Source: Candidatus Kuenenia stuttgartensis (GTDB taxonomy: Bacteria; Planctomycetota; Planctomycetia; Pirellulales; UBA1268). Taken from it: 33,671 nt of DNA. Made by a program: the position numbers and the translations under genes. Location of the stretch: positions 1-33,671 of the forward strand of contig CAMBSN010000027.1 of the NCBI GenBank assembly GCA_945870505.1, in the 5' to 3' direction. The notes beneath the pieces are model-generated. The model saw nothing but the letters and a program-made list of their open reading frames with translations, made no database searches and had not been told where the DNA came from. Shown piece by piece: positions 1 to 7,161 of the stretch (positions are counted from its first letter, which is position 1; every line of letters begins with the position of its first letter).

Positions 1-54
1 AATTGCCGGCCTTCTGGTGCGCAAATCCCGTGCCGAACAGGATTGGCAGGATGC

Positions 55-96
55 CCGTAGCGAACGTCCGGCGACGGGGCATGGGCAGCCCCGAGC
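55..96. repeat. 42-bp dispersed repeat, copy 1
   Basis: This stretch matches the reverse complement of 6933-6974 at 40 of 42 positions; the two differences are transitions. It contains the core CGGGGCATGGGCAGCCCC, seen again at 7051-7068. It lies outside any gene, just beyond the 3' end of the threonine aldolase. The two copies are inverted relative to each other and bracket 97-6932. The function is unknown; it resembles a REP-like intergenic repeat. Confidence 0.8.
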
Positions 97-108
97 GGGG
101 CTGTCGAA

Positions 109-131
109 CACAGGTTGGAAACCTGTGCTAC
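109..131. repeat. Palindromic intergenic repeat CACAGGTT-N3-AACCTGTG-CTAC, copy 1
   Basis: Perfect 8-bp arms (109-116 and 120-127) surround a 3-nt centre (GGA), followed by CTAC. A second copy lies at 153-175 in the same orientation with a different centre (ACC). Both sit in the gap beyond the threonine aldolase stop. From memory, repeats of this form are frequent between planctomycete genes. They could act as hairpins at transcript ends. Confidence 0.8.
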
Positions 132-134
132 GGG

Positions 135-154
135 GGCAGGCAGGCAGGCAGGCA
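135..154. repeat. GGCA tetranucleotide tandem repeat (5 units)
   Basis: Five consecutive GGCA units link the two palindromes; the last unit overlaps the start of the second palindrome. It lies outside any gene, so slippage would change only the spacing between the palindromes. Confidence 0.85.
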
Positions 155-175
155 CAGGTTACCAACCTGTGCTAC
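153..175. repeat. Palindromic intergenic repeat, copy 2
   Basis: Same arms and CTAC tail as copy 1 at 109-131, with the central three bases ACC in place of GGA. It ends 27 bp before the stop codon of the minus-strand threonine aldolase, so as RNA it could fold into a hairpin at the 3' end of that transcript. Confidence 0.8.
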
Positions 176-202
176 TGGGAGAGGACGTGGTTCTAGGGAT
201 GG

Positions 203-1249
203 TCAGCGGCAGGCGGCTCGCGCGTCCGCTAGGAATGCATCTACGTCGGCGTCGGTCGTCGCCCAGGAGCACATGAACCGACAGCCCCCCGCGCCGATGA
301 AATTGTAGAACTGCCAGCCCTTCGCCCGCAGTCCCTCGGCGATATCGGCAGGGAGTGCTGCAAACACCGCGTTGGCCTGCCGCTCTCCGAGCACCTCGAT
401 ACCAGGGATCCCCCGAAGCCCGCTCTCGAGGCGGGCCGCGGCGGCATTGGCGTGCCGCGCGTTGCCGAGCCATGCCCCGTGCTCGAGTAGGCCCACCCAC
501 GGGGCCGTGAGGTAGCGCATCTTCGAGGCGAGTTGGCCTGCCTGCTTGCAGCGGTAGGCGAACTCCTCGGCCAGCGACGCGTCGAAGAACACGACCGCCT
601 CGCCCACGCCCATACCGTTTTTTGTGCCGCCAAGGCACAGGGCGTCGACGCCGACGTCACGCGTGATCTCCCGGGGAGACGCGCCGAGCGCGGCCACGGC
701 GTTGGCGAACCTCGCCCCATCCATGTGGAGTCGCAGGTCGTGCCGGCGGCAGGTCTCGCCGATCGCGGCCAGTTCGTCGATCGAGTAGACGGTGGAGAGT
801 TCGGTGGCCTGCGTGATGCTCACGACGCGGGGCTTGGGGTAGTGGATGTCTCGCCGCCGCTCGACGGCGTGGGTGATGCCGTCCGGCGTGAGCTTTCCGG
901 CCGCCCCGGGGAGCAGCAGGAGTTTCGTGCCGTTGGAGAAAAACTCGGGCGCTCCGCACTCATCAGTTTCGACGTGCGCCACCTCGTGGCAGAGGATCGC
1001 GTGGTACGACTGGCACATGGCCGCAAGCGCCAACGAGTTTGCCGCGGTGCCGTTGAACACGAAGAACACGTCCGCCGGGCCCTCGACCATTTGGCGAATC
1101 AGCTCGCAGGCCCGCGTCGTCCACGGGTCGTTGCCGTAACTCGCCTCGTATCCGTGGTTGGCCCGTTCCACGGCCGCCCATGCCTCCGGGCACATCGAAG
1201 AAGTGTTGTCGCTGGCGAACTGGCAGCCGGGGCGTACGGGTGTGTTCAT
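203..1249 (-). CDS. Low-specificity L-threonine aldolase family protein
   Basis: A 348-residue PLP-dependent enzyme of the beta-eliminating lyase/threonine aldolase family, expected in the cytoplasm, cleaving threonine or a related beta-hydroxy amino acid to glycine and an aldehyde. Visible family marks are the N-terminal FASDNTSSMCPE segment, the HMDGAR motif with Asp177 (expected to contact the PLP ring nitrogen) and LGGTKNG with Lys210 as the probable Schiff-base lysine. The length is normal for the family and the ends look intact. It starts 18 bp after the AraC gene on the same strand, so the two are probably co-transcribed. No strong ribosome site is visible. The aldehyde substrate cannot be read from sequence. 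Confidence 0.93.
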   Translation of the reverse strand: MNTPVRPGCQFASDNTSSMCPEAWAAVERANHGYEASYGNDPWTTRACELIRQMVEGPADVFFVFNGTAANSLALAAMCQSYHAILCHEVAHVETDECGAPEFFSNGTKLLLLPGAAGKLTPDGITHAVERRRDIHYPKPRVVSITQATELSTVYSIDELAAIGETCRRHDLRLHMDGARFANAVAALGASPREITRDVGVDALCLGGTKNGMGVGEAVVFFDASLAEEFAYRCKQAGQLASKMRYLTAPWVGLLEHGAWLGNARHANAAAARLESGLRGIPGIEVLGERQANAVFAALPADIAEGLRAKGWQFYNFIGAGGCRFMCSWATTDADVDAFLADARAACR

Positions 1250-1267
1250 GGGGTGCTCGGGCGGGCG

Positions 1268-2209
1268 TCAGGGCGGAGAGAATCCAGTGGGGCCGTCGCC
1301 GCTGGAGATGGCTCGCCAGTGGTGCCGGTAGTCGCGGGGCGATGCGCCAGTCTTGGCACGGAAGAGCCGCGAGAAGTGGTACGGATTCCGGAATCCAAGG
1401 GCGATCGAGATCTGCTTCACGGTGAGGTTCGAGTCTCGAAGCATTTCGCCGGCCCGACGGATCTTCAGTTCCAGATGGTACTTGTAAGGGCTCTGCCCCG
1501 TCTGCTCCTTAAAGAGGCGGAAGAAATGGGTCCGGCTGACGTCAAACTCGTTGATCAGTTCCTCGACGACGGGCAGTCTGCCCGGATTCTCCTCCAGCCT
1601 GAGTCGCGCCCGGCTCACCACCTCCTGGAGTCGCGGCATCGCCCGTACGGCCGAGGCGGCGCCGGCCAGTCGAGCGATGATCTCCAGCGTCTTCGCCCCG
1701 GCGATCTGCACGAATCCAGCCGGCTCCGCCTGCAAGGCGTCGAGCACGTCGCGGAATGATCGCACGGTGGACGGGTCGAGGCCGGCGCGGAGGACGGCAC
1801 GGTCGGGGCGGATCACGCCACTGCCGAGCAGGCGGTCCGGCGAGTCGCCCTGGAAGTGCACCCAGTGGATGCCCCACCCCGTCTGCTTTCGGGGCCGGTA
1901 GCGATGCCAGATCCCCGGAAAGAGGATCACGGCGTCGCCGGCCCGCAGATCGACGAGGCCCGTGGCGTGCGAATCGAACTCGCCCTCACCGTGCGTGACG
2001 TACACGACCCCGTACTCGCTGAGCACACGGCCGGCATCCCACTCGTAGAAGTGGCCCGGGGGATGGCGGCGCGGGGGAAGGAGATCGAAGCCCGGGGCGG
2101 CCGGTTGGTAGCCCGCGCCCGTGACGCTCACGCCCCAGCAGTGGTCGCCCGGATTGACCGGAAGGTACCGGTAGTACTCCCGCCCGCCGCTAGTGGAACT
2201 TTTGGCCAT
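1268..2209 (-). CDS. AraC-family transcriptional regulator with cupin sensor domain
   Basis: A 313-residue regulator. The N-terminal half (about 15-170) reads as an AraC-type cupin ligand-binding domain, with GEGEFDSHATG, DAVILFPGIWHRYRP and the conserved-type GWGIHWVHF segment. The C-terminal 100 residues hold the double helix-turn-helix: FDVSRTHFFRLFKEQTGQSP, then TVKQISIALGFRNPYHFSRLFRAKTGASPRDYR. It is divergent from the sugar operon beginning at 2472 and sits upstream of the threonine aldolase. By analogy with AraC/RhaS-type factors it probably activates the divergent operon in response to a sugar. A perfect inverted repeat at 2355-2375 is a candidate target. An AGGAT-like ribosome site precedes the ATG. 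Confidence 0.93.
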   Translation of the reverse strand: MAKSSTSGGREYYRYLPVNPGDHCWGVSVTGAGYQPAAPGFDLLPPRRHPPGHFYEWDAGRVLSEYGVVYVTHGEGEFDSHATGLVDLRAGDAVILFPGIWHRYRPRKQTGWGIHWVHFQGDSPDRLLGSGVIRPDRAVLRAGLDPSTVRSFRDVLDALQAEPAGFVQIAGAKTLEIIARLAGAASAVRAMPRLQEVVSRARLRLEENPGRLPVVEELINEFDVSRTHFFRLFKEQTGQSPYKYHLELKIRRAGEMLRDSNLTVKQISIALGFRNPYHFSRLFRAKTGASPRDYRHHWRAISSGDGPTGFSPP

Positions 2210-2354
2210 GATTGAAAGATCCTATTCCCGGATATTTCGCTGGGATAGACGGCCAACTACGACATATGACGCGGATTCTCCCGGGACCTGACCCGCATTC
2301 GGAAGGACCGGCTGCTGTCGCGACTGGTACGAATAGATAGTATTCCGCACTTTT

Positions 2355-2375
2355 GGGCATTCTGCCGGAATGCCC
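2355..2375. promoter_or_regulatory. Candidate operator in the AraC/sugar-operon divergent region
   Basis: Perfect 8-bp inverted arms GGGCATTC (2355-2362) and GAATGCCC (2368-2375) are separated by five bases. It lies about 97 bp upstream of the probable oxidoreductase start at 2472 and 146 bp from the AraC start. AraC-family sites are more often direct repeats, so a different regulator or a chance hairpin is possible. No convincing -35/-10 pair was seen nearby. Confidence 0.4.
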
Positions 2376-2471
2376 GCATCGCGCATCATGTCGGGGGGCT
2401 GGGCAGCCCACGTGGTTCTGGGCCAGATTCGCCTCAGTTGGCCGTTTCCCGAGACGGAGAGACTTACCGAC

Positions 2472-3794
2472 ATGCCGAACGAGCCGTCAGGAGCAAGCGC
2501 CTTGGGAACCGGGTCCACCGGCGAGGCCGTGTCCCGGAGGGCGTTCGTCGCCGCGGCGGCGGGAGGGGCTGCCGTCACGATGGTCCACTCTTCCCTGGCG
2601 GCCGCCGAAGAGACCCAGGAAATTCGGCTGGGCGTGATCGGCTGCGGCGGGCGGGGCAGCGGTGCGATCAACGACTCGCTCTCCATCAATGAAGGTGTGC
2701 GGCTCGTCGCCACCGCCGATCTCTATGCACCCAAGTGCGCCTCGCTCTGGAAGGCGATGAGGGAGGCGCATCCGAACAAGGTGGCGGCCAGCGACACGAT
2801 CGCCGCCGGCCTCGACAGCTACCGGCGCATCCTCGACGACCCGAACGTCGATCTCGTGCTGATCACCACCTCGCCCGGCTTCAGGCCCGGCTATCTGCAG
2901 GAAGCGGTGGAAGCGGGCAAGCACGTGTTCACGGAGAAGCCGGCGTGCGTGGATCCGGCCGGCTACCGAATCTGCCTCGAGGCCCACGACGCCGCGGTGG
3001 CGAGGGAAACTGCGATCGTGGCCGGCACGCAGTATCGCCGACAGACGAACTACGTGGCGGCCGTCGAACAGATCCGCCAGGGGGTGATTGGCGACGTGAT
3101 CGGCGCCTCCTCCCGCTACTGTACCGGCGGCATTTGGTATCGGCCACGAACGGAAGGCATGAGCGACGCGGAGTTTCAGGCGAACAACTGGTACCACTTC
3201 ATCTGGCTCAGCGGCGACCACATCGTGGAGCAGGCCGTTCACAACATCGACACGATGAACTGGGTGATGGACGCCAACCCCGTCTCGGCCTTCGGCTCGG
3301 GCGGCCGGTTCACGCGTCCCGAAGACAGCGAACTGTGGGACAGCTTCAGCATCAACTACGAGTATCCCGGCGAGCGGATTGTGACCTTCATGAGCCGCCA
3401 GATTCCCGGAGCCGCCGTCGACGTGGGCAACGTGATCTACGGCACGAAGGGGGAGTGCCACATCGGCGCCACCAACGCCGGCTCGCGGATTTTCGACCGC
3501 GCCGGTGCCACGGTGTGGGAGATGGAGGGCAGCATCGCCGACGCCTATAAGCAGGAACACAAGGACCTCGTTGACTCGATCCGCGCCGGTAAGCCGATCG
3601 TGGAACTGCGGCAGATGGCCGACAGTTCGTTGGTGGCGGTGATGGGCCGGATGGCGGCCTACACGGGCCAGAAGGTCACCTGGAAGTTCGCCACCGAGGA
3701 GTCGAAGCTCGACCTGTTTCCCAAGGATCTGACCTGGGAATCGTCGCTGCCCAAGCCGCAGTTCGCCGTGCCGGGGAAGACCAAACTCGTCTGA
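2472..3794 (+). CDS. Tat-exported Gfo/Idh/MocA family oxidoreductase
   Basis: About 440 residues from the ATG at 2472, chosen over the upstream ATG at 2370 because the Tat signal (SRRAFVAAAAGGAA, then a small-residue stretch ending LAAAEE) then lies close to the N-terminus and GGAGA sits 11 bases upstream. The NAD(P)-binding start is GVIGCGGRGSG, and the EKP motif appears as VFTEKPACVDP. The family oxidises or reduces sugars with bound NAD(P). Tat export implies a folded, cofactor-loaded extracytoplasmic enzyme. Related proteins beside DUF1080 proteins make or use 3-keto-sugars. It is first in an operon with the NagB/PIG-L fusion 39 bp downstream. The precise sugar is unknown. Confidence 0.9.
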   Translation: MPNEPSGASALGTGSTGEAVSRRAFVAAAAGGAAVTMVHSSLAAAEETQEIRLGVIGCGGRGSGAINDSLSINEGVRLVATADLYAPKCASLWKAMREAHPNKVAASDTIAAGLDSYRRILDDPNVDLVLITTSPGFRPGYLQEAVEAGKHVFTEKPACVDPAGYRICLEAHDAAVARETAIVAGTQYRRQTNYVAAVEQIRQGVIGDVIGASSRYCTGGIWYRPRTEGMSDAEFQANNWYHFIWLSGDHIVEQAVHNIDTMNWVMDANPVSAFGSGGRFTRPEDSELWDSFSINYEYPGERIVTFMSRQIPGAAVDVGNVIYGTKGECHIGATNAGSRIFDRAGATVWEMEGSIADAYKQEHKDLVDSIRAGKPIVELRQMADSSLVAVMGRMAAYTGQKVTWKFATEESKLDLFPKDLTWESSLPKPQFAVPGKTKLV

Positions 3795-3833
3795 AGTACC
3801 GGAAGTCGTTTCTCGTTCGCAGGAGCACCCTTC

Positions 3834-5816
3834 ATGTCCGCCGCCGCCAATCGCACCGCACTCGCCACGGCGCCGATCTACCGCGGGCCGCTGCCGCGCG
3901 TGACCACGGTCGAGCGGCTGCCGGTCACCGTCTACGACCAGCCGGCCGACGCCAGCCGCGCGGTGGCCAGGGAAATCGCCGACCTCGTACGCGAGCGGGC
4001 CGCTACGGGTAAGAAGACGGTGCTCGGCCTCGCCACGGGCAGCACCCCCGTCGGCGTTTACGACGAACTGATCCGCCTGCATCGCGAGGAGGGGGTCTCC
4101 TTCAAGACCGTCGTGACCTTTAACCTCGACGAATACTGGCCGATCGAGCCCGACGCCCTGCAGAGCTACCACCGGTTCATGCGGGAGCACCTCTTCGACC
4201 ACATCGACATCCCGGCCGATGCGATGAACATCCCGGACGGCACCCTCTCCCGCGACCAGATCTCCGCCGCCTGCATGGCTTACGAGGAGAAGATCCGCGA
4301 GGCAGGCGGCATCGACCTGCAAGTGCTCGGCATCGGTCGGACGGGCCACATCGGCTTCAACGAACCGGGCAGCACGGTCGAGAGCCGCACCCGTTTGATC
4401 ACGCTCGACAGCGTCACCCGCGGCGATGCCGCCAGCGACTTCTTCGGCGAGTGGAACGTGCCCCGGCAGGCGATCACGATGGGCGTGGGGACGATCCTCG
4501 GCGCCCGCCGCGTCGTCCTGCTCGGATTCGGTGAGCACAAAGCGCCGATCGTCCGCAAGGCGGTGGAGGAGCCGCCGTGCAGCCACGTCTCCGCGAGCGC
4601 CCTGCAAGGGCACCCCGACGCCAGGTTCGTCCTCGACCGGTCCGCCGCGGCCCGGCTTTCGAGGTTTGAGGCGCCGTGGGTGGTGGGGCCGCTGGAGTCG
4701 ATGGGGCTCGAATGGACGCCGCAGCTCACGAAAAAGGCGGTGATCTGGCTCTCGCTGCAACTCGGCAAGCCGATCCTCAAGCTCACCGACGAGGACTACA
4801 ACGAGCACGGCCTCCAGGACCTGCTCTCCTGCCGCGGCCGGGCCTACGACACCAACATCGAGGTCTTCAAGGCGATGCAGGGCACGATCACCGGATGGCC
4901 GGGGGGCAAGGCGGGGGGCCGCGGGCCTCACGGCGGCTCCGACGCTTTTCCGAAGCGGGTGGTCGTCTTCAGCCCGCACCCCGACGACGACGTGATCAGC
5001 ATGGGCGGCACGTTCATCCGGCTCTGCGAGCAGGGGCACGACGTGCACGTCGCCTATCAGACGAGCGGTAACATCGCCGTCTGGGACGAGTCAGCCGACC
5101 GGCACGTCGATTTCGTCGAGGAGTTTTGCAAGGCCTTCGGCGTCGGTGCGCCGATTTCGAAGGGAGGCGCGAGTGGCATCGCCGACCAGATCCGGCAGTT
5201 CCTCAAGACGAAGTCGGCGGGGGCCGTGGACATTCCGGAACTGCAGGCGGTGAAGGGGCTAATCCGGCGGACCGAGGCCCGAGCCGGCGCGAAGTATTCC
5301 GGTGTGAAGCCCGACAACATCCACTTCCTCGACCTGCCCTTCTATGAGACCGGTCGCGTCCGCAAGAAGCCGATCGGCCCCGAGGACATCGCGATCACGG
5401 TCAAACTTCTCGAGCAGGTGCAGCCGCACCAGGTCTATGCAGCAGGCGACCTCTCCGATCCCCATGGCACGCATCGCGTCTGCCTGGCTGTGATCCTCGC
5501 GGCGCTGGCGGAGGTGAAGGGGCGGCCGTGGGCCAAGGACTGCCAACTCTGGCTCTATCGCGGTGCCTGGCAGGAGTGGGGGCCGCACGAGATCGAGATG
5601 GCCGTGCCGCTCTCGCCCGACGAGGTCGAGCGGAAGCGGATGGCGATCTTCAAGCATGAGAGCCAGAAGGATCGGGCGCTGTTTCCCGGAGCGACCGACG
5701 AGCGGGAGTTCTGGCAGCGGGCGGAGGATCGCAACCGTGATACCGCCAGGCTTTACGACAAACTCGGGCTTCCGGAGTACGAGGCCATCGAGGGCTTCGT
5801 GCGGCACACGTTCTGA
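3834..5816 (+). CDS. Fusion of glucosamine-6-phosphate deaminase-like and PIG-L deacetylase domains
   Basis: A 660-residue two-domain cytoplasmic protein. Residues about 30-345 are NagB-like: GLATGSTPVGVYDEL (phosphate loop), TFNLDEY with Asp99 (E. coli Asp72 equivalent), and GIGRTGHIGFNEPGS with His172 and Glu177. The position of catalytic Asp141 of E. coli NagB is Thr170. Residues about 375-655 are PIG-L/LmbE-like, with the zinc-binding motif as SPHPDDDVIS and a later DPHGTHRVC. Such fusions, about 660 residues long, occur in Bacteroidetes and planctomycetes (from memory). Together the domains suggest deacetylation then deamination of an N-acetylamino sugar. AGGAG lies 8 bases before the ATG. 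A Gly-rich linker (about 355-372) joins the domains. Confidence 0.92.
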   Translation: MSAAANRTALATAPIYRGPLPRVTTVERLPVTVYDQPADASRAVAREIADLVRERAATGKKTVLGLATGSTPVGVYDELIRLHREEGVSFKTVVTFNLDEYWPIEPDALQSYHRFMREHLFDHIDIPADAMNIPDGTLSRDQISAACMAYEEKIREAGGIDLQVLGIGRTGHIGFNEPGSTVESRTRLITLDSVTRGDAASDFFGEWNVPRQAITMGVGTILGARRVVLLGFGEHKAPIVRKAVEEPPCSHVSASALQGHPDARFVLDRSAAARLSRFEAPWVVGPLESMGLEWTPQLTKKAVIWLSLQLGKPILKLTDEDYNEHGLQDLLSCRGRAYDTNIEVFKAMQGTITGWPGGKAGGRGPHGGSDAFPKRVVVFSPHPDDDVISMGGTFIRLCEQGHDVHVAYQTSGNIAVWDESADRHVDFVEEFCKAFGVGAPISKGGASGIADQIRQFLKTKSAGAVDIPELQAVKGLIRRTEARAGAKYSGVKPDNIHFLDLPFYETGRVRKKPIGPEDIAITVKLLEQVQPHQVYAAGDLSDPHGTHRVCLAVILAALAEVKGRPWAKDCQLWLYRGAWQEWGPHEIEMAVPLSPDEVERKRMAIFKHESQKDRALFPGATDEREFWQRAEDRNRDTARLYDKLGLPEYEAIEGFVRHTF

Positions 5817-5834
5817 CACTCAAGCGCAGGCACC

Positions 5835-6866
5835 ATGACCAAGAAGTACAACGTCGGGATCATCGGCTACGGCTGGGCGGCCACCGCCCATATCGCGGCG
5901 ATTAACGCCACCACGCAGGGGCGCGTCGCCGGCGTTTGGTCGTCGCGACCGCTCGATTCGAGCGAGCTGTCGGCCAAACACGGCGGCACGATCAAGGCCT
6001 ATCGCGAACTCGACGCCATGCTCGCCGACCCCGACATTCACGTAGTGGACGTCACGAGCTATCCCAGCCAGCATCGCGACCAGGCGGTGGCGGCGGCAAA
6101 AGCGAAGAAGCACGTGATCCTCGAGAAGCCGATGGCCAACACACCGGATGAGGTTCGCGACATCGTGGCGGCTGCCGAGGCCAACGGTGTGAAGGGCTGC
6201 GTCTGCTTTGAGTGCCGCTACTCCAACCAGTTTCAGGTCACGAAGGCCCTGCTCGACGAGGGTCTGCTTGGGAAGCTGCACTACGGCGAGGTCGACTACT
6301 ACCACGGCATCGGCCCGTGGTACGGGCAGTATCGCTGGAACACCGGCAAGAAGGACGGCGGGAGCGCCCTGCTCACGGCCGGCTGCCACGCGCTCGACGC
6401 GCTGCTCATGCTCATGGGCAACGATGTGGCGAGCGTGACGAGCCTGAGCACGAAGTCGGCGAGCGACATCTTCCAGCCATACGAATACGACACGTCGAGC
6501 GTGACGATCCTCCACTTCAAGAACGGCGCGATTGGCAAGACGGCAGCCATCGTTGACTGCCTACAGCCCTACTACTTCCACACGCACCTGGTGGGCAGCG
6601 AGGGGAGCCTGCTCGACAACAAGTTTCACTCCATGAAGCTCAAGGCTGACAAGGGGCATTGGAGTGAATTGTCGATGAAGATGCTCGACTCGGGCGACGT
6701 CAGCGACCACCCCTACCAGGCGCAGTTCCAGGCCTTTTTCGATGCCCTCGACCGGGGCGAAGACATGCCGCTGACGAGCTTCAAGGAGGCGAAGAAGACC
6801 TTCGACGTGATCTTCGCGGCCGACACGAGCGCGGCTCACGGCGGCACGCCGGTGCGGCTGGGGTGA
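5835..6866 (+). CDS. Gfo/Idh/MocA family oxidoreductase (cytoplasmic)
   Basis: A 343-residue NAD(P)-dependent dehydrogenase without a signal peptide. The N-terminal Rossmann motif is NVGIIGYGWAATAH, the EKP motif is VILEKPMANTPDEVRD, and the C-terminal alpha/beta substrate domain follows from about residue 125, with VDYYHGIGPWYGQYRW and GGSALLTAGCHALDALL (the His of this stretch is often catalytic in the family). It begins 18 bp after the NagB/PIG-L gene, so it belongs to the same transcript. It differs from the first oxidoreductase in lacking the Tat signal, which suggests one outside and one inside step. Substrate unknown. Confidence 0.92.
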   Translation: MTKKYNVGIIGYGWAATAHIAAINATTQGRVAGVWSSRPLDSSELSAKHGGTIKAYRELDAMLADPDIHVVDVTSYPSQHRDQAVAAAKAKKHVILEKPMANTPDEVRDIVAAAEANGVKGCVCFECRYSNQFQVTKALLDEGLLGKLHYGEVDYYHGIGPWYGQYRWNTGKKDGGSALLTAGCHALDALLMLMGNDVASVTSLSTKSASDIFQPYEYDTSSVTILHFKNGAIGKTAAIVDCLQPYYFHTHLVGSEGSLLDNKFHSMKLKADKGHWSELSMKMLDSGDVSDHPYQAQFQAFFDALDRGEDMPLTSFKEAKKTFDVIFAADTSAAHGGTPVRLG

Positions 6867-6932
6867 TGAACAGGTCGCCTGGTTTCGGAATGAACGGGGG
6901 ATTTCAGTGAGCGTGGATCAAGCTCTCGCGCG

Positions 6933-6974
6933 GCTCGGGGCTGCCCACGCCCCGTCGCCGGACGTTCGCTGCGG
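6933..6974. repeat. 42-bp dispersed repeat, copy 2
   Basis: Reverse-complement match to 55-96 (40 of 42 bases). It is the left part of a larger inverted structure: 6937-6954 pairs with 7051-7068 (17 of 18 bases). It sits in the 295-bp gap between two genes of the sugar operon. Confidence 0.8.
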
Positions 6975-7068
6975 CCCTCCGGGCCTACGCTCTCTCGATG
7001 CTGACTGCGCTCCGCCATCCATGGCTGCGCTGGTCAGCAACGCCGGCTCGCGGGGCATGGGCAGCCCC
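6937..7068. repeat. 132-bp inverted-repeat element between oxidoreductase and DUF1080 genes
   Basis: The outer arms GGGGCTGCCCACGCCCCG (6937-6954) and CGGGGCATGGGCAGCCCC (7051-7068) are complementary with one mismatch. Imperfect inner arms start at GCTGACTGCGC (about 6999) and end at GGTCAGC (about 7038). As RNA it could fold into a long cruciform-like stem inside the operon transcript and might attenuate or punctuate it. It looks like a non-coding miniature or REP-like repeat; no open frame with family resemblance was found. Confidence 0.6.
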
Positions 7069-7161
7069 TCGCTGAGTTCCAACCCGTGTCTTGCAGTTCG
7101 AGCATGTCACCGCCGGCTGCGTTGCGGCCAGGATAGGTTCTCTACCATCGCAAGGAACTTT

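Noticed and set aside
2487-5048. 853-codon open frame on the minus strand
   Set aside because: It lies antisense to the oxidoreductase and the NagB/PIG-L gene, both with clear family motifs; the Arg/His/Asp-rich, motif-free product is typical of a GC-rich shadow frame.
6907-7161. N-terminal extension of the DUF1080 protein
   Set aside because: It runs through repeat DNA; the ATG at 7162 has a ribosome site and is followed directly by a signal peptide.
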